Assembly: GCF_003340555.1 (NCBI RefSeq)
Contig: NZ_QPLJ01000001.1
Span: forward strand, 62,001 to 126,000
Direction of reading: 5' to 3'
DNA: 64,000 nt
Source: Jannaschia formosa
GTDB taxonomy: Bacteria; Pseudomonadota; Alphaproteobacteria; Rhodobacterales; Rhodobacteraceae
The position numbers were made by a program, and so were the translations under genes. Position 1 is the stretch's first letter; the number at the start of each line of letters is the position of its first letter. Positions 10,759 through 18,873 of this stretch are shown here, piece after piece. Under the pieces are notes generated by a model, which made no database searches, was not told the origin of the DNA, and saw nothing but the letters and a program-made list of their open reading frames with translations.

Positions 10759-10814
10759 GGGGGAAAAGCGCCCTGCCCCCCGTTCGGTTCCCGTTGAGGC
10801 AGACAGCCGCGCGC

Positions 10815-10840
10815 GGAACTGGACGCGATTCGGAACGGTT
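10815..10840 (+). promoter_or_regulatory. Possible EcfG-type general-stress promoter of the csbD-like gene
   Basis: GGAAC at 10815-10819, a 17-bp spacer and GGTT at 10837-10840. The alphaproteobacterial general stress sigma factor consensus is GGAAC-N16/17-CGTT, so this is one mismatch away. It lies 32 nt before the start codon of a CsbD-type stress protein. A second, better match precedes the ferritin-like gene at 35485. Confidence 0.5.
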
Positions 10841-10871
10841 TGGCTCCTACCTGCAAACGGAGGATAGACAG

Positions 10872-11045
10872 ATGGCGAACGAAGACCAGACCAAGGGCAA
10901 GACCAAGGATATCGGCGGCAAGTTCAAGGAAGAAGCCGGCGATCTGACAGGCAACGACAGGATGAAGCAGGAAGGCCAGGCCGACCAGGTCGAGGGCAAG
11001 GCCCAGAAGAAGTGGGGCGAAGCCAAGGACAAGCTGAAAGACTGA
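10872..11045 (+). CDS. CsbD-like stress protein
   Basis: Small, hydrophilic, Lys/Asp/Gly-rich protein of 57 residues with the CsbD pattern of repeated GK/EGKAQKKWGEAKDKL segments. Members of this family are induced by general stress, but their molecular role is unknown. The start ATG is preceded by GGAGG (10860-10864). The upstream promoter-like site GGAAC-N17-GGTT fits stress regulation. The potassium channel gene diverges from it. Confidence 0.88.
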   Translation: MANEDQTKGKTKDIGGKFKEEAGDLTGNDRMKQEGQADQVEGKAQKKWGEAKDKLKD

Positions 11046-11149
11046 GGCCCCCGCCTCTTCGCATGCCGCGCCGCGTCCCCCGGGGCGCGGCGCTTGCCGT
11101 CGTGGTCCCAGGCGGTAGGGTCGCCGCGCAACCAGAGCCGAGGCCCCAC

Positions 11150-12007
11150 ATGACCCGTCTTCCGTTCCAGGTCTGGGACGTCTTCACCGACACGCCCTTC
11201 GCCGGCAACCCGCTCGCCATCGTCGAGACCGACGGAAACCTCACGACGGCGCAGATGCAGGTGCTGGCCCGCCAGTTCAACCTGTCGGAGACGATCTTCC
11301 TGATGCCGCCGCGGGATCCGGCCCATACCGCCCGCGCCCGCATCTTCTTCCCCACCGCCGAGATCCCCTTCGCCGGTCATCCCACCGTCGGCGCGGCGCT
11401 GTTCCTCGCCAAAAGACACGGGCTGGCTCGCGTCGTTCTGGAGGAGGAGGCGGGGCGCGTCCCCGTCACGGTCACAGACGGGGCGGCGCAGTTCACCGCG
11501 CCGGTCCTGCCCGCGCCCCATGGCGGGCCGCTGGACCCGACGCTCTGCGCCGAAGCGCTGGGGCTCCCGCCCGAGGCCATCGGCCCGCACCGCCCCGGCG
11601 CCTTCACCGGGGGCCCCGCCTTTGCCTACATCCCCGTCCGCGACCGCGCCGCGCTGGCCGCTGCCCGCCCGCGGGAGCCGGGATGGTCCGCGTTGATGAA
11701 GGCCGCGGAGGCCGACAGCGCCTGGCTCTACGACCCGGCGCTGAACGCGCGCATGTTCGCGCCAACGGCGGGCATCCCCGAGGACCCGGCCACGGGGTCG
11801 GCCTCGGCGATCCTCGCGGCGCAGCTTCTGGCGAACGGCGCCCTGCCCGAGGGCACGACGCGCCTCGCCATCGTCCAGGGCCAGGACATGGGCCGCCGGT
11901 CCGAGATCGGGTTCGAGGCGGATGTCTCCGGTGGCAGGATCACGGCGGTCCGCATCTCGGGCCGCGCGGTCCCGGTCTCGGAGGGGCGGATCAGAATCCC
12001 AGCGTGA
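11150..12007 (+). CDS. PhzF family isomerase/epimerase
   Basis: Protein of 285 residues with the two-lobed PhzF fold (diaminopimelate-epimerase-like). The N-terminal VDVFT-like segment (QVWDVFTDTPFAGNP), LSETIFL with the presumed catalytic Glu47, GHPTVGAA and EDPATGSASA are all present. PhzF itself isomerises a phenazine precursor, but most relatives, including this one, have no known substrate, and there are no phenazine genes nearby. The start ATG at 11150 is chosen by homology. The 3' end overlaps the convergent mipA/ompV-type gene by 17 nt. Confidence 0.9.
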   Translation: MTRLPFQVWDVFTDTPFAGNPLAIVETDGNLTTAQMQVLARQFNLSETIFLMPPRDPAHTARARIFFPTAEIPFAGHPTVGAALFLAKRHGLARVVLEEEAGRVPVTVTDGAAQFTAPVLPAPHGGPLDPTLCAEALGLPPEAIGPHRPGAFTGGPAFAYIPVRDRAALAAARPREPGWSALMKAAEADSAWLYDPALNARMFAPTAGIPEDPATGSASAILAAQLLANGALPEGTTRLAIVQGQDMGRRSEIGFEADVSGGRITAVRISGRAVPVSEGRIRIPA

Positions 12008-12776
12008 AGCGGCGCGTCAGGCCGATCCGGGCCGAGAACTGGTCGTCGTCGAGGCTGATAGGGCTGTCCTGGGCGTCGTTGCGCAGCCGCTCGTAGGTGA
12101 CGGCGGCATCGATGCCCCAGTCGTCGTTGATCCGGTAGCCCGCGCCGAACTCCACCCCGGTGGAGAGCAGTCCGCCATCGGCGTCGTAGGTGGCGAGGTT
12201 GCCGCCGGACGCGGCCGATTCCGCGGCGGTGACGCCGTAATAGGTCGAGGCGTAGTCCTGGTCGCCGAAGAAGGCGCGCGGCCCTGCCCGCAGGGTCAGG
12301 CGGTCGTTGGGGCGCAGGAAGGCGTCGGCGCCAAGCTCGCCCACGAAGCTTTCATGCCCGACGACGCCGTAGCGCACGTTGCCGAAGACCTGATAGTTGT
12401 CCGCAGCATAGCGCAGGCCGATGCCCAGTTCGAGCGAGTCGTCGACATCCTCCAGCCCGGTCAGGTCGGCCTCGTCGCTCGCGTCGCGCTCGCCGATGTA
12501 GCGGAACGAGCCGGTCACGCCGAAGCCCTCGGGCCGGTAGAGCGGATCGGGATTGCCGAAGGTGAAACCGCCGAGATTCAGGTAGTTGAGCTCGAACCCG
12601 AGATCCGGCACCGCTTCGTTCGAGTTCGACCCGGAATAGGTCGGCGCCGTCCCCACCCCGCCCCGCAACGTGAAGCCCAGGGCCGGCCCCGAGATGTCGG
12701 AGGACGTGACCGCGCCCTGCTGCGCGAGTGCGGCGGCAGGGGCGAGGCAGGCGAGGGCTGCGAGGGTGCGAAGCAT
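11991..12776 (-). CDS. MipA/OmpV family outer-membrane protein
   Basis: Protein of 261 residues with a Sec signal peptide (1-19, ALAQQ cleavage region) and alternating hydrophobic/aromatic strands typical of a small beta-barrel, ending with the aromatic residue Phe (RRFTLGF), the usual outer-membrane insertion signal. The segments GGVGTAPTYSGSN and GVEFGAGYRINDDW match the MipA/OmpV scaffold. In Escherichia coli MipA links murein enzymes, but other members act as porins or adhesins, so the role here is open. It is convergent with the PhzF gene. Confidence 0.85.
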   Translation of the reverse strand: MLRTLAALACLAPAAALAQQGAVTSSDISGPALGFTLRGGVGTAPTYSGSNSNEAVPDLGFELNYLNLGGFTFGNPDPLYRPEGFGVTGSFRYIGERDASDEADLTGLEDVDDSLELGIGLRYAADNYQVFGNVRYGVVGHESFVGELGADAFLRPNDRLTLRAGPRAFFGDQDYASTYYGVTAAESAASGGNLATYDADGGLLSTGVEFGAGYRINDDWGIDAAVTYERLRNDAQDSPISLDDDQFSARIGLTRRFTLGF

Positions 12777-12904
12777 CGAATTTCCGGTCGTGATCGTGGT
12801 GACGTGAGTGCGTCAGCAGAGGGATAGCACGCGAGGCGCGCAGGGCAGCCCCTTTTCGAACAAGAAGGCGTGACTTGTCCCAATTGCGGCGATACCGGGG
12901 CGGG

Positions 12905-13684
12905 ATGTTGTCCTATCAACACAGCTTTCACGCCGGGAACGCGGCCGACCTCCACAAGCATGCCCTGCTCGCGACGGCCCTGGCGTATCTTGCGCGCAAG
13001 CCGAAACCGCTGAGTTACCTCGAGACTCATGCGGGTCGCGGGTTCTATCGGATCGATTCGCCCGAGGCGCTGAAGACCGGCGAGGCCGAGGCCGGCGTCG
13101 CCCGGCTGGAGGCCCGCTTTCCCGAAGACCATCCCTGGCGCGCCGCCGTCGCCGCCGCACGCGCGGCCCACGGACCCGCAGCCTATCCCGGCTCGCCCTG
13201 GATCGCGGCGCATCTGACGCGGCCCGGCGACCGGATCGATCTGGCCGAGCTGCACCCCGCGGAGCATGCCGCGCTGGAGGCGGCCATGCCCGCCCGCCCC
13301 GGCCTGCGCATGCATCGCCGCGACGGGCTGGAGATGGCGAAGGCGCTCGTCCCGCCGGAGCCTCGCCGCGGACTGATGCTGATCGACCCCTCCTGGGAAG
13401 TGCGGGACGACTACGCCCGCCTCGCCGGGCTGCTGCCGGTGCTGCATCGCAAGTGGAACGTCGGCGTGCTGATGCTCTGGTATCCGATCCTGGCCGACCG
13501 GCGCCATGCGCCGATGATCCGGGCCTTGCGCACGGCCTTGCCGGGGCTGATGGTCTCGGAGGTCGCGGTCCCGCAGGCCCGCGCGGGCCACGGGCTGCGC
13601 GGATCGGGCATGGCCGTGGTGAACCCGCCCTGGGGGCTGGAGGAGGAGGCCGCGCGCATCGCGGCCCGGATCGAGGAGGGATAG
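12905..13684 (+). CDS. rlmJ: 23S rRNA (adenine-2030-N6)-methyltransferase
   Basis: Methylates A2030 of 23S rRNA. It has 259 residues and begins MLSYQHSFHAGNAADLHKH, the RlmJ N-terminus. The THAGRGFY segment is the SAM-binding region. The catalytic motif IV, DPPY in most N6-adenine methyltransferases, reads DPSWE here. The frame extends 30 nt upstream, but the family start is the ATG at 12905. The stop codon abuts the ATG of the DUF1330 gene, so the two are probably translationally coupled. Confidence 0.94.
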   Translation: MLSYQHSFHAGNAADLHKHALLATALAYLARKPKPLSYLETHAGRGFYRIDSPEALKTGEAEAGVARLEARFPEDHPWRAAVAAARAAHGPAAYPGSPWIAAHLTRPGDRIDLAELHPAEHAALEAAMPARPGLRMHRRDGLEMAKALVPPEPRRGLMLIDPSWEVRDDYARLAGLLPVLHRKWNVGVLMLWYPILADRRHAPMIRALRTALPGLMVSEVAVPQARAGHGLRGSGMAVVNPPWGLEEEAARIAARIEEG

Positions 13685-13978
13685 ATGGCGAAAGGTTACT
13701 GGATCGCACATGGCCGGGTGGACGACCCGGAGGCATACGACCTCTACCGCGCGGCCAATGCAGCACCGCTCGCGGAATATGGCGGCAGGTTCCTCGTCCG
13801 CGGCGGCATACGGGAGCTGGTCGAGGGCGAAGCGAAGCCCCGCACCGTCGTGATCGAGTTCCCGACCTATGCCGCTGCGATCGACTGCTACCGCTCCGAC
13901 GGCTATCAGGCGGCGCTGAAGCTGCGGCAGGGGATCAGCGAGAGCGACCTCGTCATCGTCGAAGGCTACGACGGCTGA
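13685..13978 (+). CDS. DUF1330 family protein
   Basis: Cytoplasmic protein of 97 residues with the ferredoxin-like (dimeric alpha-beta barrel) pattern of DUF1330: the AKGYWIAHGRVDDPEAYDLY start, a central GGRFLVRGG strand and the RTVVIEFPTYAAAIDCYRS strand-helix. No enzymatic function is established for the family. It starts directly after the rlmJ stop codon (zero-nt gap), and the rlmJ 3' end supplies GAGGAGGG as its ribosome binding site. Confidence 0.9.
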   Translation: MAKGYWIAHGRVDDPEAYDLYRAANAAPLAEYGGRFLVRGGIRELVEGEAKPRTVVIEFPTYAAAIDCYRSDGYQAALKLRQGISESDLVIVEGYDG

Positions 13979-14033
13979 ACGACCCGCAATGCCCCGGCTG
14001 GCCGCGGGCCGCGTCCGGCCCTATATCACGCCC

Positions 14034-14474
14034 ATGTTTGCCGATCTTCTCCGCCGCCTGACGGCGCCCATGCCGGAACGCCTGCCCGCCCCGGACGCCA
14101 AGCTCGCCCTCGCGGCGCTTATGGTGCGCGTCGCCCGCAGCGACGGGCACTACGCCTCGGCCGAGGTCCACCGCATCGACCGCATCCTCCAGCGCCGCCA
14201 CGGGCTCGACGCGGACGAAGCCGCCGCGCTTCGCCGCGAGGCCGAGGAGCTGGAGGCCGAGGCGCCGGACACCGTGCGCTTCACCAAGGCGATCAAGGAC
14301 ACCATCTCGCTCGAGGACCGTGTCGCGGTGATCGAGGCGCTGTGGTCCGTCGTCCTCGCCGATGGCGCCCGCGACGAGGAGGAGGACGGGTTGCTGCGCC
14401 TGCTCGCCAACCTTCTGGGGGTGAACGACCGCGACTCGAACCTCGCACGCCGCCGGGTCGAGCAGGACGGTTGA
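14034..14474 (+). CDS. TerB-like protein
   Basis: All-helical cytoplasmic protein of 146 residues resembling the TerB (tellurite-resistance B-like) fold: KLALAALMVRVARSDGHY near the N-terminus and ALWSVVLADGARDEEEDGLL near the C-terminus each give the paired acidic/hydrophobic pattern of the domain. The acidic residues may bind a metal ion. No ter operon partners are nearby, so a tellurite role is not supported. The start ATG at 14034 is chosen over an upstream in-frame ATG at 13989 because the family pattern begins here. Confidence 0.85.
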   Translation: MFADLLRRLTAPMPERLPAPDAKLALAALMVRVARSDGHYASAEVHRIDRILQRRHGLDADEAAALRREAEELEAEAPDTVRFTKAIKDTISLEDRVAVIEALWSVVLADGARDEEEDGLLRLLANLLGVNDRDSNLARRRVEQDG

Positions 14475-14531
14475 GCTTGCGCGGTGGGGACGGGGCCGTT
14501 ACGGCCCCTGCCCATGCCGGTCCATCCCGAC

Positions 14532-15224
14532 ATGACCGCCAGCCTCGGCTGGTATCCCGCCGCCCGCCCCGCCTGGGAAAGGCTGTGGGACAGCCTACGC
14601 GCGCGGCTCGGTTTCGGGCCAGATACGCTGGCCTGGCCCGAGGAGTTCATGCCGCACTGGCGCGACCCGGGACTCGTCCTGTCGATGACCTGCGCACTGC
14701 CGATGCGGCTGGGCCTCGGCGCCCATGTCTCCGTCGTCGGCGCCCCGGTCTGGGACCTGCCGGGCCTGCCGCCCGGCACCTACGCCTCGCATCTTGTGAC
14801 CCGGGCCGACGACCAGCGCCCCCTGCCCGAGGCCGCCGCCGCGGGTCTCGCCGTCAGCACCCCCGACAGCCAGTCGGGCCGCGGCGTGTTGCGCGAGGCG
14901 GGGCTGGCCGGTCCGATCCTGCTGACCGGCGGCCATGCCGCCTCGATCCGGGCCGTGGCCGAGGGCCGCGCCCATCTCGCCGCCATCGACGCCGTCACCT
15001 GGGCGCTGGCGCCCCATCCGGGCCTCGCGATCCGGGCGACGACGCCGCCCACGCCCTCGACGCCCTTCATCACCGCCCGCGCCGACTGGCGCGCCCCCGT
15101 CCGCGCCGCGCTGGAGGCCGCGATCGCGGCCATGCCGCCCGAGGACAGGAGCGCCACGAAACTGATCGGCGTGACCGATCATCCGGCCTCCGCCTACGCG
15201 CCCGACCCCGCCGCGGCGCTCTGA
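14532..15224 (+). CDS. Orphan PhnD-like (phosphate/phosphonate-type) substrate-binding protein
   Basis: Protein of 230 residues of the PhnD/periplasmic binding superfamily. It contains LVTRADD, AVSTPDSQSGRGVLR and AAIDAVTWAL, corresponding to the ligand-loop and hinge strands. There is no recognisable signal peptide and no ABC permease or ATPase of the phosphonate type next to it, so it may be a cytoplasmic sensor or lone binding protein rather than part of a transporter. In-frame ATGs exist at 14484 and 14514. I chose 14532 (MTASLGWYPAARPAW) because conservation of this subgroup starts at the ASL.WY segment. Confidence 0.75.
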   Translation: MTASLGWYPAARPAWERLWDSLRARLGFGPDTLAWPEEFMPHWRDPGLVLSMTCALPMRLGLGAHVSVVGAPVWDLPGLPPGTYASHLVTRADDQRPLPEAAAAGLAVSTPDSQSGRGVLREAGLAGPILLTGGHAASIRAVAEGRAHLAAIDAVTWALAPHPGLAIRATTPPTPSTPFITARADWRAPVRAALEAAIAAMPPEDRSATKLIGVTDHPASAYAPDPAAAL

Positions 15225-15294
15225 CGCCGCGCGGCCATTGCAATCCGCGCGATTCTGCGGCGTAAACGGCGGAGCCCGACAATCCGGAGGCCCC

Positions 15295-16068
15295 GTGGCC
15301 ACATCCCCGCCCGTCATCGAGATCCGTGCGCTCCACAAGGCCTATGGCCAGCTTGAGGTGCTCAAGGGCGTGGACCTGCGCGCCTGTCAGGGCCAGGTGG
15401 TGTCGCTGATCGGTTCGTCGGGCTCGGGGAAATCGACCCTGCTGCGCTGCGCCAACCTGCTCGAGGACAGCCAGCAGGGCGACATCCTCTTCTGCGAGGA
15501 GGCGGTGATCTGGCGCGGCACGGGCCATCACCGCCGGCCAGCCGATCCGAAGCAGATCACCCGCATCCGCACCAACCTCTCGATGGTGTTCCAGAGCTTC
15601 AATCTCTGGTCCCATCTCACGATCCTCCAGAACGTGATGGAGGCGCCGGTGCAGGTGCTGCGCCGCGACCCTGCCGAGGTCGAGGCGGCCGCGCGCGGCT
15701 ATCTCGAGAAGGTCGGCATCGGCGACAAGGCCGATGCGTGGCCCGCGCAACTTTCGGGCGGACAGCAGCAGCGCGCCGCCATCGCCCGCGCGCTCTGCAT
15801 GGAGCCGAAGGCCCTGCTCTTCGACGAACCGACCTCCGCGCTCGACCCGGAGCTCGAGCAGGAGGTCGTGCGCGTCATCAAGGCGCTGGCCGAAGAGGGC
15901 CGGACCATGGTCATCGTCACCCACGACATGAAGCTGGCCGCCGATGTCAGCGATCACGTCATCTTCCTTCACCAGGGCCTGATCGAGGAGGAGGGCGCGC
16001 CCTCCGAGCTGTTCGGCGCCCCCAAATCCGAGCGGCTGCGGGGGTTCCTCTCCGCGACCGCTCACTAA
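15295..16068 (+). CDS. Polar amino acid-type ABC transporter ATP-binding protein
   Basis: Inner-membrane-associated ATPase of the HisP/GlnQ type, with 257 residues. Walker A GSSGSGKST (40-48), signature LSGGQQQR, Walker B ALLFDEPTSALDPE and the switch histidine in VTHDM are all intact. An in-frame ATG lies at 15238, but GGAGG at 15286-15290 is well placed for the GTG at 15295, and homology also starts there. It is the first gene of the cluster with the binding protein, two permeases and the gamma-glutamyl ligase-like gene downstream. Confidence 0.93.
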   Translation: MATSPPVIEIRALHKAYGQLEVLKGVDLRACQGQVVSLIGSSGSGKSTLLRCANLLEDSQQGDILFCEEAVIWRGTGHHRRPADPKQITRIRTNLSMVFQSFNLWSHLTILQNVMEAPVQVLRRDPAEVEAAARGYLEKVGIGDKADAWPAQLSGGQQQRAAIARALCMEPKALLFDEPTSALDPELEQEVVRVIKALAEEGRTMVIVTHDMKLAADVSDHVIFLHQGLIEEEGAPSELFGAPKSERLRGFLSATAH

Positions 16069-16116
16069 CCGGGACCGCGCGGTGCAACGCCCGGCCCATC
16101 CAACAGAGAGACCGAG

Positions 16117-16839
16117 ATGAAACTGATCCTCGCGACCACCGTCCTAGCGCTGACCGCCTCTGCCGCGTTCGCCCAGCAGACCGTCCGCATGGGCACCGAG
16201 GGTGCCTATGCCCCCTACAACTTCATCAACGACGCCGGCGAGGTCGACGGCTTCGAGATCGAGCTTGGCAACGAGCTCTGCTCCCGCGCCGGACTGACCT
16301 GCGAATGGGTCACGAACGAGTGGGATTCGATCATCCCGAACCTCACCTCCGGCAACTACGACACGATCATGGCCGGGATGAGCATCACCGACGAGCGGGA
16401 CGAGGTCATCGACTTCACCCAGAACTACTTCCCGCCCGCCGACAGCGCCTATGTCGCGCTTTCCGAGGATGCCGACATCACCGGCGTCATCGCCGCGCAG
16501 ACCAACACGATCCAGGCCGGCCATGTCGCCGAGTCGGGCGCGACCCTGCTGGAATACGCCACCTATGACGAGACGATCGCCGCCGTGCGCAACGGCGAGG
16601 CCGACGCCGTCTTCGCCGACCGCGACGCGCTGGTGCCGACGGTCGAGGAGTCGGGCGGCGAACTCGTCTTCGTTGGCGAGGGCGTCCCGCTCGGCGGCGG
16701 CATCGGCATGGGCCTGCGCGAGAGCGACGACGAACTGCAGGAAACCTTCAACGCGCAGGTCACCGCGATGAAGGAGGACGGCACGCTCAACGAGCTGATC
16801 GTGAAGTGGTTCGGCGAAGAGGCCGCGACCTTCGAGTGA
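16117..16839 (+). CDS. Polar amino acid-type ABC transporter substrate-binding protein
   Basis: Periplasmic ligand-binding protein of 240 residues with a signal peptide (1-19, AFAQ). The family-3 binding fold is clear: GTEGAYAPYNF, a GFEIELGNELCSRAG segment, SIIPNLTSGNYDTIMAGMSIT (ligand loop; the usual TPER is TDERDE here), and EADAVFADRDAL. In this family the Arg of T(P/D)ER holds the ligand carboxylate, so an amino acid or amino-acid-like amine is plausible. It is preceded by AGAGAG. It belongs to the same operon as the ATPase and permeases. Confidence 0.93.
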   Translation: MKLILATTVLALTASAAFAQQTVRMGTEGAYAPYNFINDAGEVDGFEIELGNELCSRAGLTCEWVTNEWDSIIPNLTSGNYDTIMAGMSITDERDEVIDFTQNYFPPADSAYVALSEDADITGVIAAQTNTIQAGHVAESGATLLEYATYDETIAAVRNGEADAVFADRDALVPTVEESGGELVFVGEGVPLGGGIGMGLRESDDELQETFNAQVTAMKEDGTLNELIVKWFGEEAATFE

Positions 16840-16843
16840 GACG

Positions 16844-17176
16844 ATGTGGGGGCCGTGGACACGCCTGCGTCGCTGGCTGCGGCCCCTTCCGATCGTCGGA
16901 CATGTCTTCTGCTTCCGTCGGATATGGGACAGAGCCCCCCGGAGCCGGGCGCGGCGGATCGGCCCGTCCGGCTTCGAGGCCGATATCGTGGCGCGCAAGG
17001 TCGAGGTGCAGACGGCGCTCCGCCGGGCGATCGAATATGCTGCGACGCATCTCGATCCGAAACTCGAACTGGTCGCGACGCGGGAGGCCGATATCCGTGA
17101 CTTCCCGATGAACCTTCATCTCGGCCAGGTAGGACACCGTCGACATCCGGGCGCCGGACTCGGTCTGGGAGGCTGA
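16844..17176 (+). CDS. Small ORF of unknown function inside the ABC transporter operon
   Basis: 110 codons starting 4 nt after the binding-protein stop codon and ending 3 nt before the first permease ATG, which is the spacing of a real operon gene. The N-terminal third is Arg/Trp-rich. Residues 45-100 (FEADIVARKVEVQTALRR, EYAATHLDPKLELVATREAD) have strongly biased G/C third positions like neighbouring genes and would form helices. I do not recognise a family. Alternative frames on both strands give poorer translations. Confidence 0.5.
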   Translation: MWGPWTRLRRWLRPLPIVGHVFCFRRIWDRAPRSRARRIGPSGFEADIVARKVEVQTALRRAIEYAATHLDPKLELVATREADIRDFPMNLHLGQVGHRRHPGAGLGLGG

Positions 17177-17179
17177 CGG

Positions 17180-18064
17180 ATGTTCTCCTTCTGCACCGAC
17201 CCCGACACGCTAGGCACCCTGCCCTGGCTCGCCTGCTACCTGACGACCGGCGTGCATCTGAACTTCTACGCGGCCTTCGGGACCGTCCTGATCCTGCTTG
17301 CCGTCACGGCGCCCACAGCGCTCGCCTTCGGCTTCGGCGGCGCGATGGCCGCGCGCTCGCGGGTCGCGCCGCTCCGGTGGTTCGGCCAGGGCTACATCGC
17401 CATCGTGCGGGGCGTGCCTGACATCGCCTTCTTCCTGTTCTTCGTCATCGCGCTCGACCAGGGCTTCGAATACCTGCGCCATGTCACGCTCTGCCCCGAC
17501 TGGGATCAGCCCATCCGGCAGGGCGCCGACTTCCTCGTCTGCCCGGAAGCCAAGCTGCCGCTCGGCAGCGCCCCGCAATGGGCGCACGAGGGCTACGGAT
17601 TCGCGCTGGCCGTCCTGACCTTCGCCATCGTCTTCGGAGCCTTCGCGGCCAACGTGCTCTACGGCGCGATGCGGGCCGTGCCGCGCGCGCAGGTCGAGAC
17701 GGGCGAGGCCTACGGCATGACCTCGCGCCAGACCTTCCGGCGGATCGTCGTGCCGCAGATGTGGGTCTATGCGCTGCCGGGCCTGGGCAATCTGTGGATG
17801 GTGCTGATCAAGGCCACGCCGCTGCTGTTCCTGCTGGGCGTCGAGGACATCGTCTACTGGGCGCGGGAGCTCGGGGCGGCCAAGACGCCGCGTTTCACGG
17901 CCTACCCTCATCCGGACTGGCGGATGTGGTATTTCCTCGCGCTGCTCATCTTCTACCTCGCCTTCACCCGCGTCTCTGAAATCGTCATCGCGCGACTGTC
18001 GGACCGGCTGTCGCGCGGGCAGGCGACGGCGGCGGGCGAGGCGATGCGCAGGGCGGGCGCGTGA
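17180..18064 (+). CDS. Polar amino acid-type ABC transporter permease (HisQ-like)
   Basis: Inner-membrane permease of 294 residues. Hydrophobic segments lie near the N-terminus, at about 32-60, 70-95, 140-165 and 250-270. The cytoplasmic EAA loop that docks the ATPase reads EAYGMTSRQTFRRIVVPQM. An unusually long periplasmic loop (about 96-130, with two Cys residues) separates the second and third segments. The stop codon overlaps the next permease start (TGATG). Confidence 0.92.
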   Translation: MFSFCTDPDTLGTLPWLACYLTTGVHLNFYAAFGTVLILLAVTAPTALAFGFGGAMAARSRVAPLRWFGQGYIAIVRGVPDIAFFLFFVIALDQGFEYLRHVTLCPDWDQPIRQGADFLVCPEAKLPLGSAPQWAHEGYGFALAVLTFAIVFGAFAANVLYGAMRAVPRAQVETGEAYGMTSRQTFRRIVVPQMWVYALPGLGNLWMVLIKATPLLFLLGVEDIVYWARELGAAKTPRFTAYPHPDWRMWYFLALLIFYLAFTRVSEIVIARLSDRLSRGQATAAGEAMRRAGA

Positions 18065-18873
18065 TGGAGGAATGTCTCCAGACCATCGCCGATTACGGGC
18101 TGCGCTCCATCGGCATCGGCGAGCGGCTGCTGCCGCGCACGGACTTCACGCTCTGCCAGCAGTTCACGCTGATCGGCTCGGGCCTGATCTGGAACGTCTA
18201 TTTCGGTCTGCTCGCCCTCCTCTCGGGCTTCGTGCTGGCGACGGCGGTGGCGCTGGGCAAGGCCTCGGCCAATCCCCTGCTGCGCAAGCCGTCCGAGTGG
18301 TTCATCTTCCTCTTCCGGGGCTCGCCGCTCTTCATCCAGTTCTTCTTCGCCTATTTCCTGTTCCTGTCGCTGAAGCAGGTCGCCCCCTGGACCGAGCCGC
18401 TTTCCTCGGCGGCGCTGGGCGCACTGGTCGTGCTGTTCCTCAACACCGCCGCCTATTCCGGCGAGATCTTCTACGGCGCGCTGCGCTCCGTCCCCAAGGG
18501 CGACACCGAGGCGGCGGCGGCCTACGGGATCGAGGGCTGGACGCGATTCAAGCGCATCACCTGGCCCACCATGCTGCGACTGGCCTGGCCGGCCTACACG
18601 AACGAGGCGATCTTCCTCTTCCACGCCACGACGCTCGTCTTCTTCACCGGCTTCCCGGCACGTCAGCAGCAGGCCGACTCGCTCTATTACGCCCAGTATT
18701 TCGCGGACAAGACCTTCAATCCCTTCGTGCCCTACCCGATTCTGGCGGGCTATTTCATCCTTCTGACCCTGGGCATCATCGGGGTCATGGGGATCGTGAA
18801 CCGCCGCCTGAACCGGCATCTTCCCCAGGCCGCGGCACGACGGCCACGGCTGCTTCCGCAGATCATCCGATGA
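18064..18873 (+). CDS. Polar amino acid-type ABC transporter permease (HisM-like)
   Basis: Second inner-membrane permease, 269 residues, pairing with the preceding one. The EAA loop reads AAAYGIEGWTRFKRITWP. Segments FRGSPLFIQFFFAYFLF and NTAAYSGEIFYGALRSVPKG are typical of HisM/ArtM proteins. Start options are a GTG at 18061 or an ATG at 18064. I chose the ATG, which overlaps the previous stop codon by one base. Its own stop overlaps the ATG of the ligase-like gene (ATGA). Confidence 0.93.
   Translation: MEECLQTIADYGLRSIGIGERLLPRTDFTLCQQFTLIGSGLIWNVYFGLLALLSGFVLATAVALGKASANPLLRKPSEWFIFLFRGSPLFIQFFFAYFLFLSLKQVAPWTEPLSSAALGALVVLFLNTAAYSGEIFYGALRSVPKGDTEAAAAYGIEGWTRFKRITWPTMLRLAWPAYTNEAIFLFHATTLVFFTGFPARQQQADSLYYAQYFADKTFNPFVPYPILAGYFILLTLGIIGVMGIVNRRLNRHLPQAAARRPRLLPQIIR

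Noticed and set aside
15238-15294. Upstream ATG for the ABC ATPase
   Set aside because: No ribosome binding site and no homology in the added 19 residues; the GTG at 15295 has GGAGG at ideal spacing.
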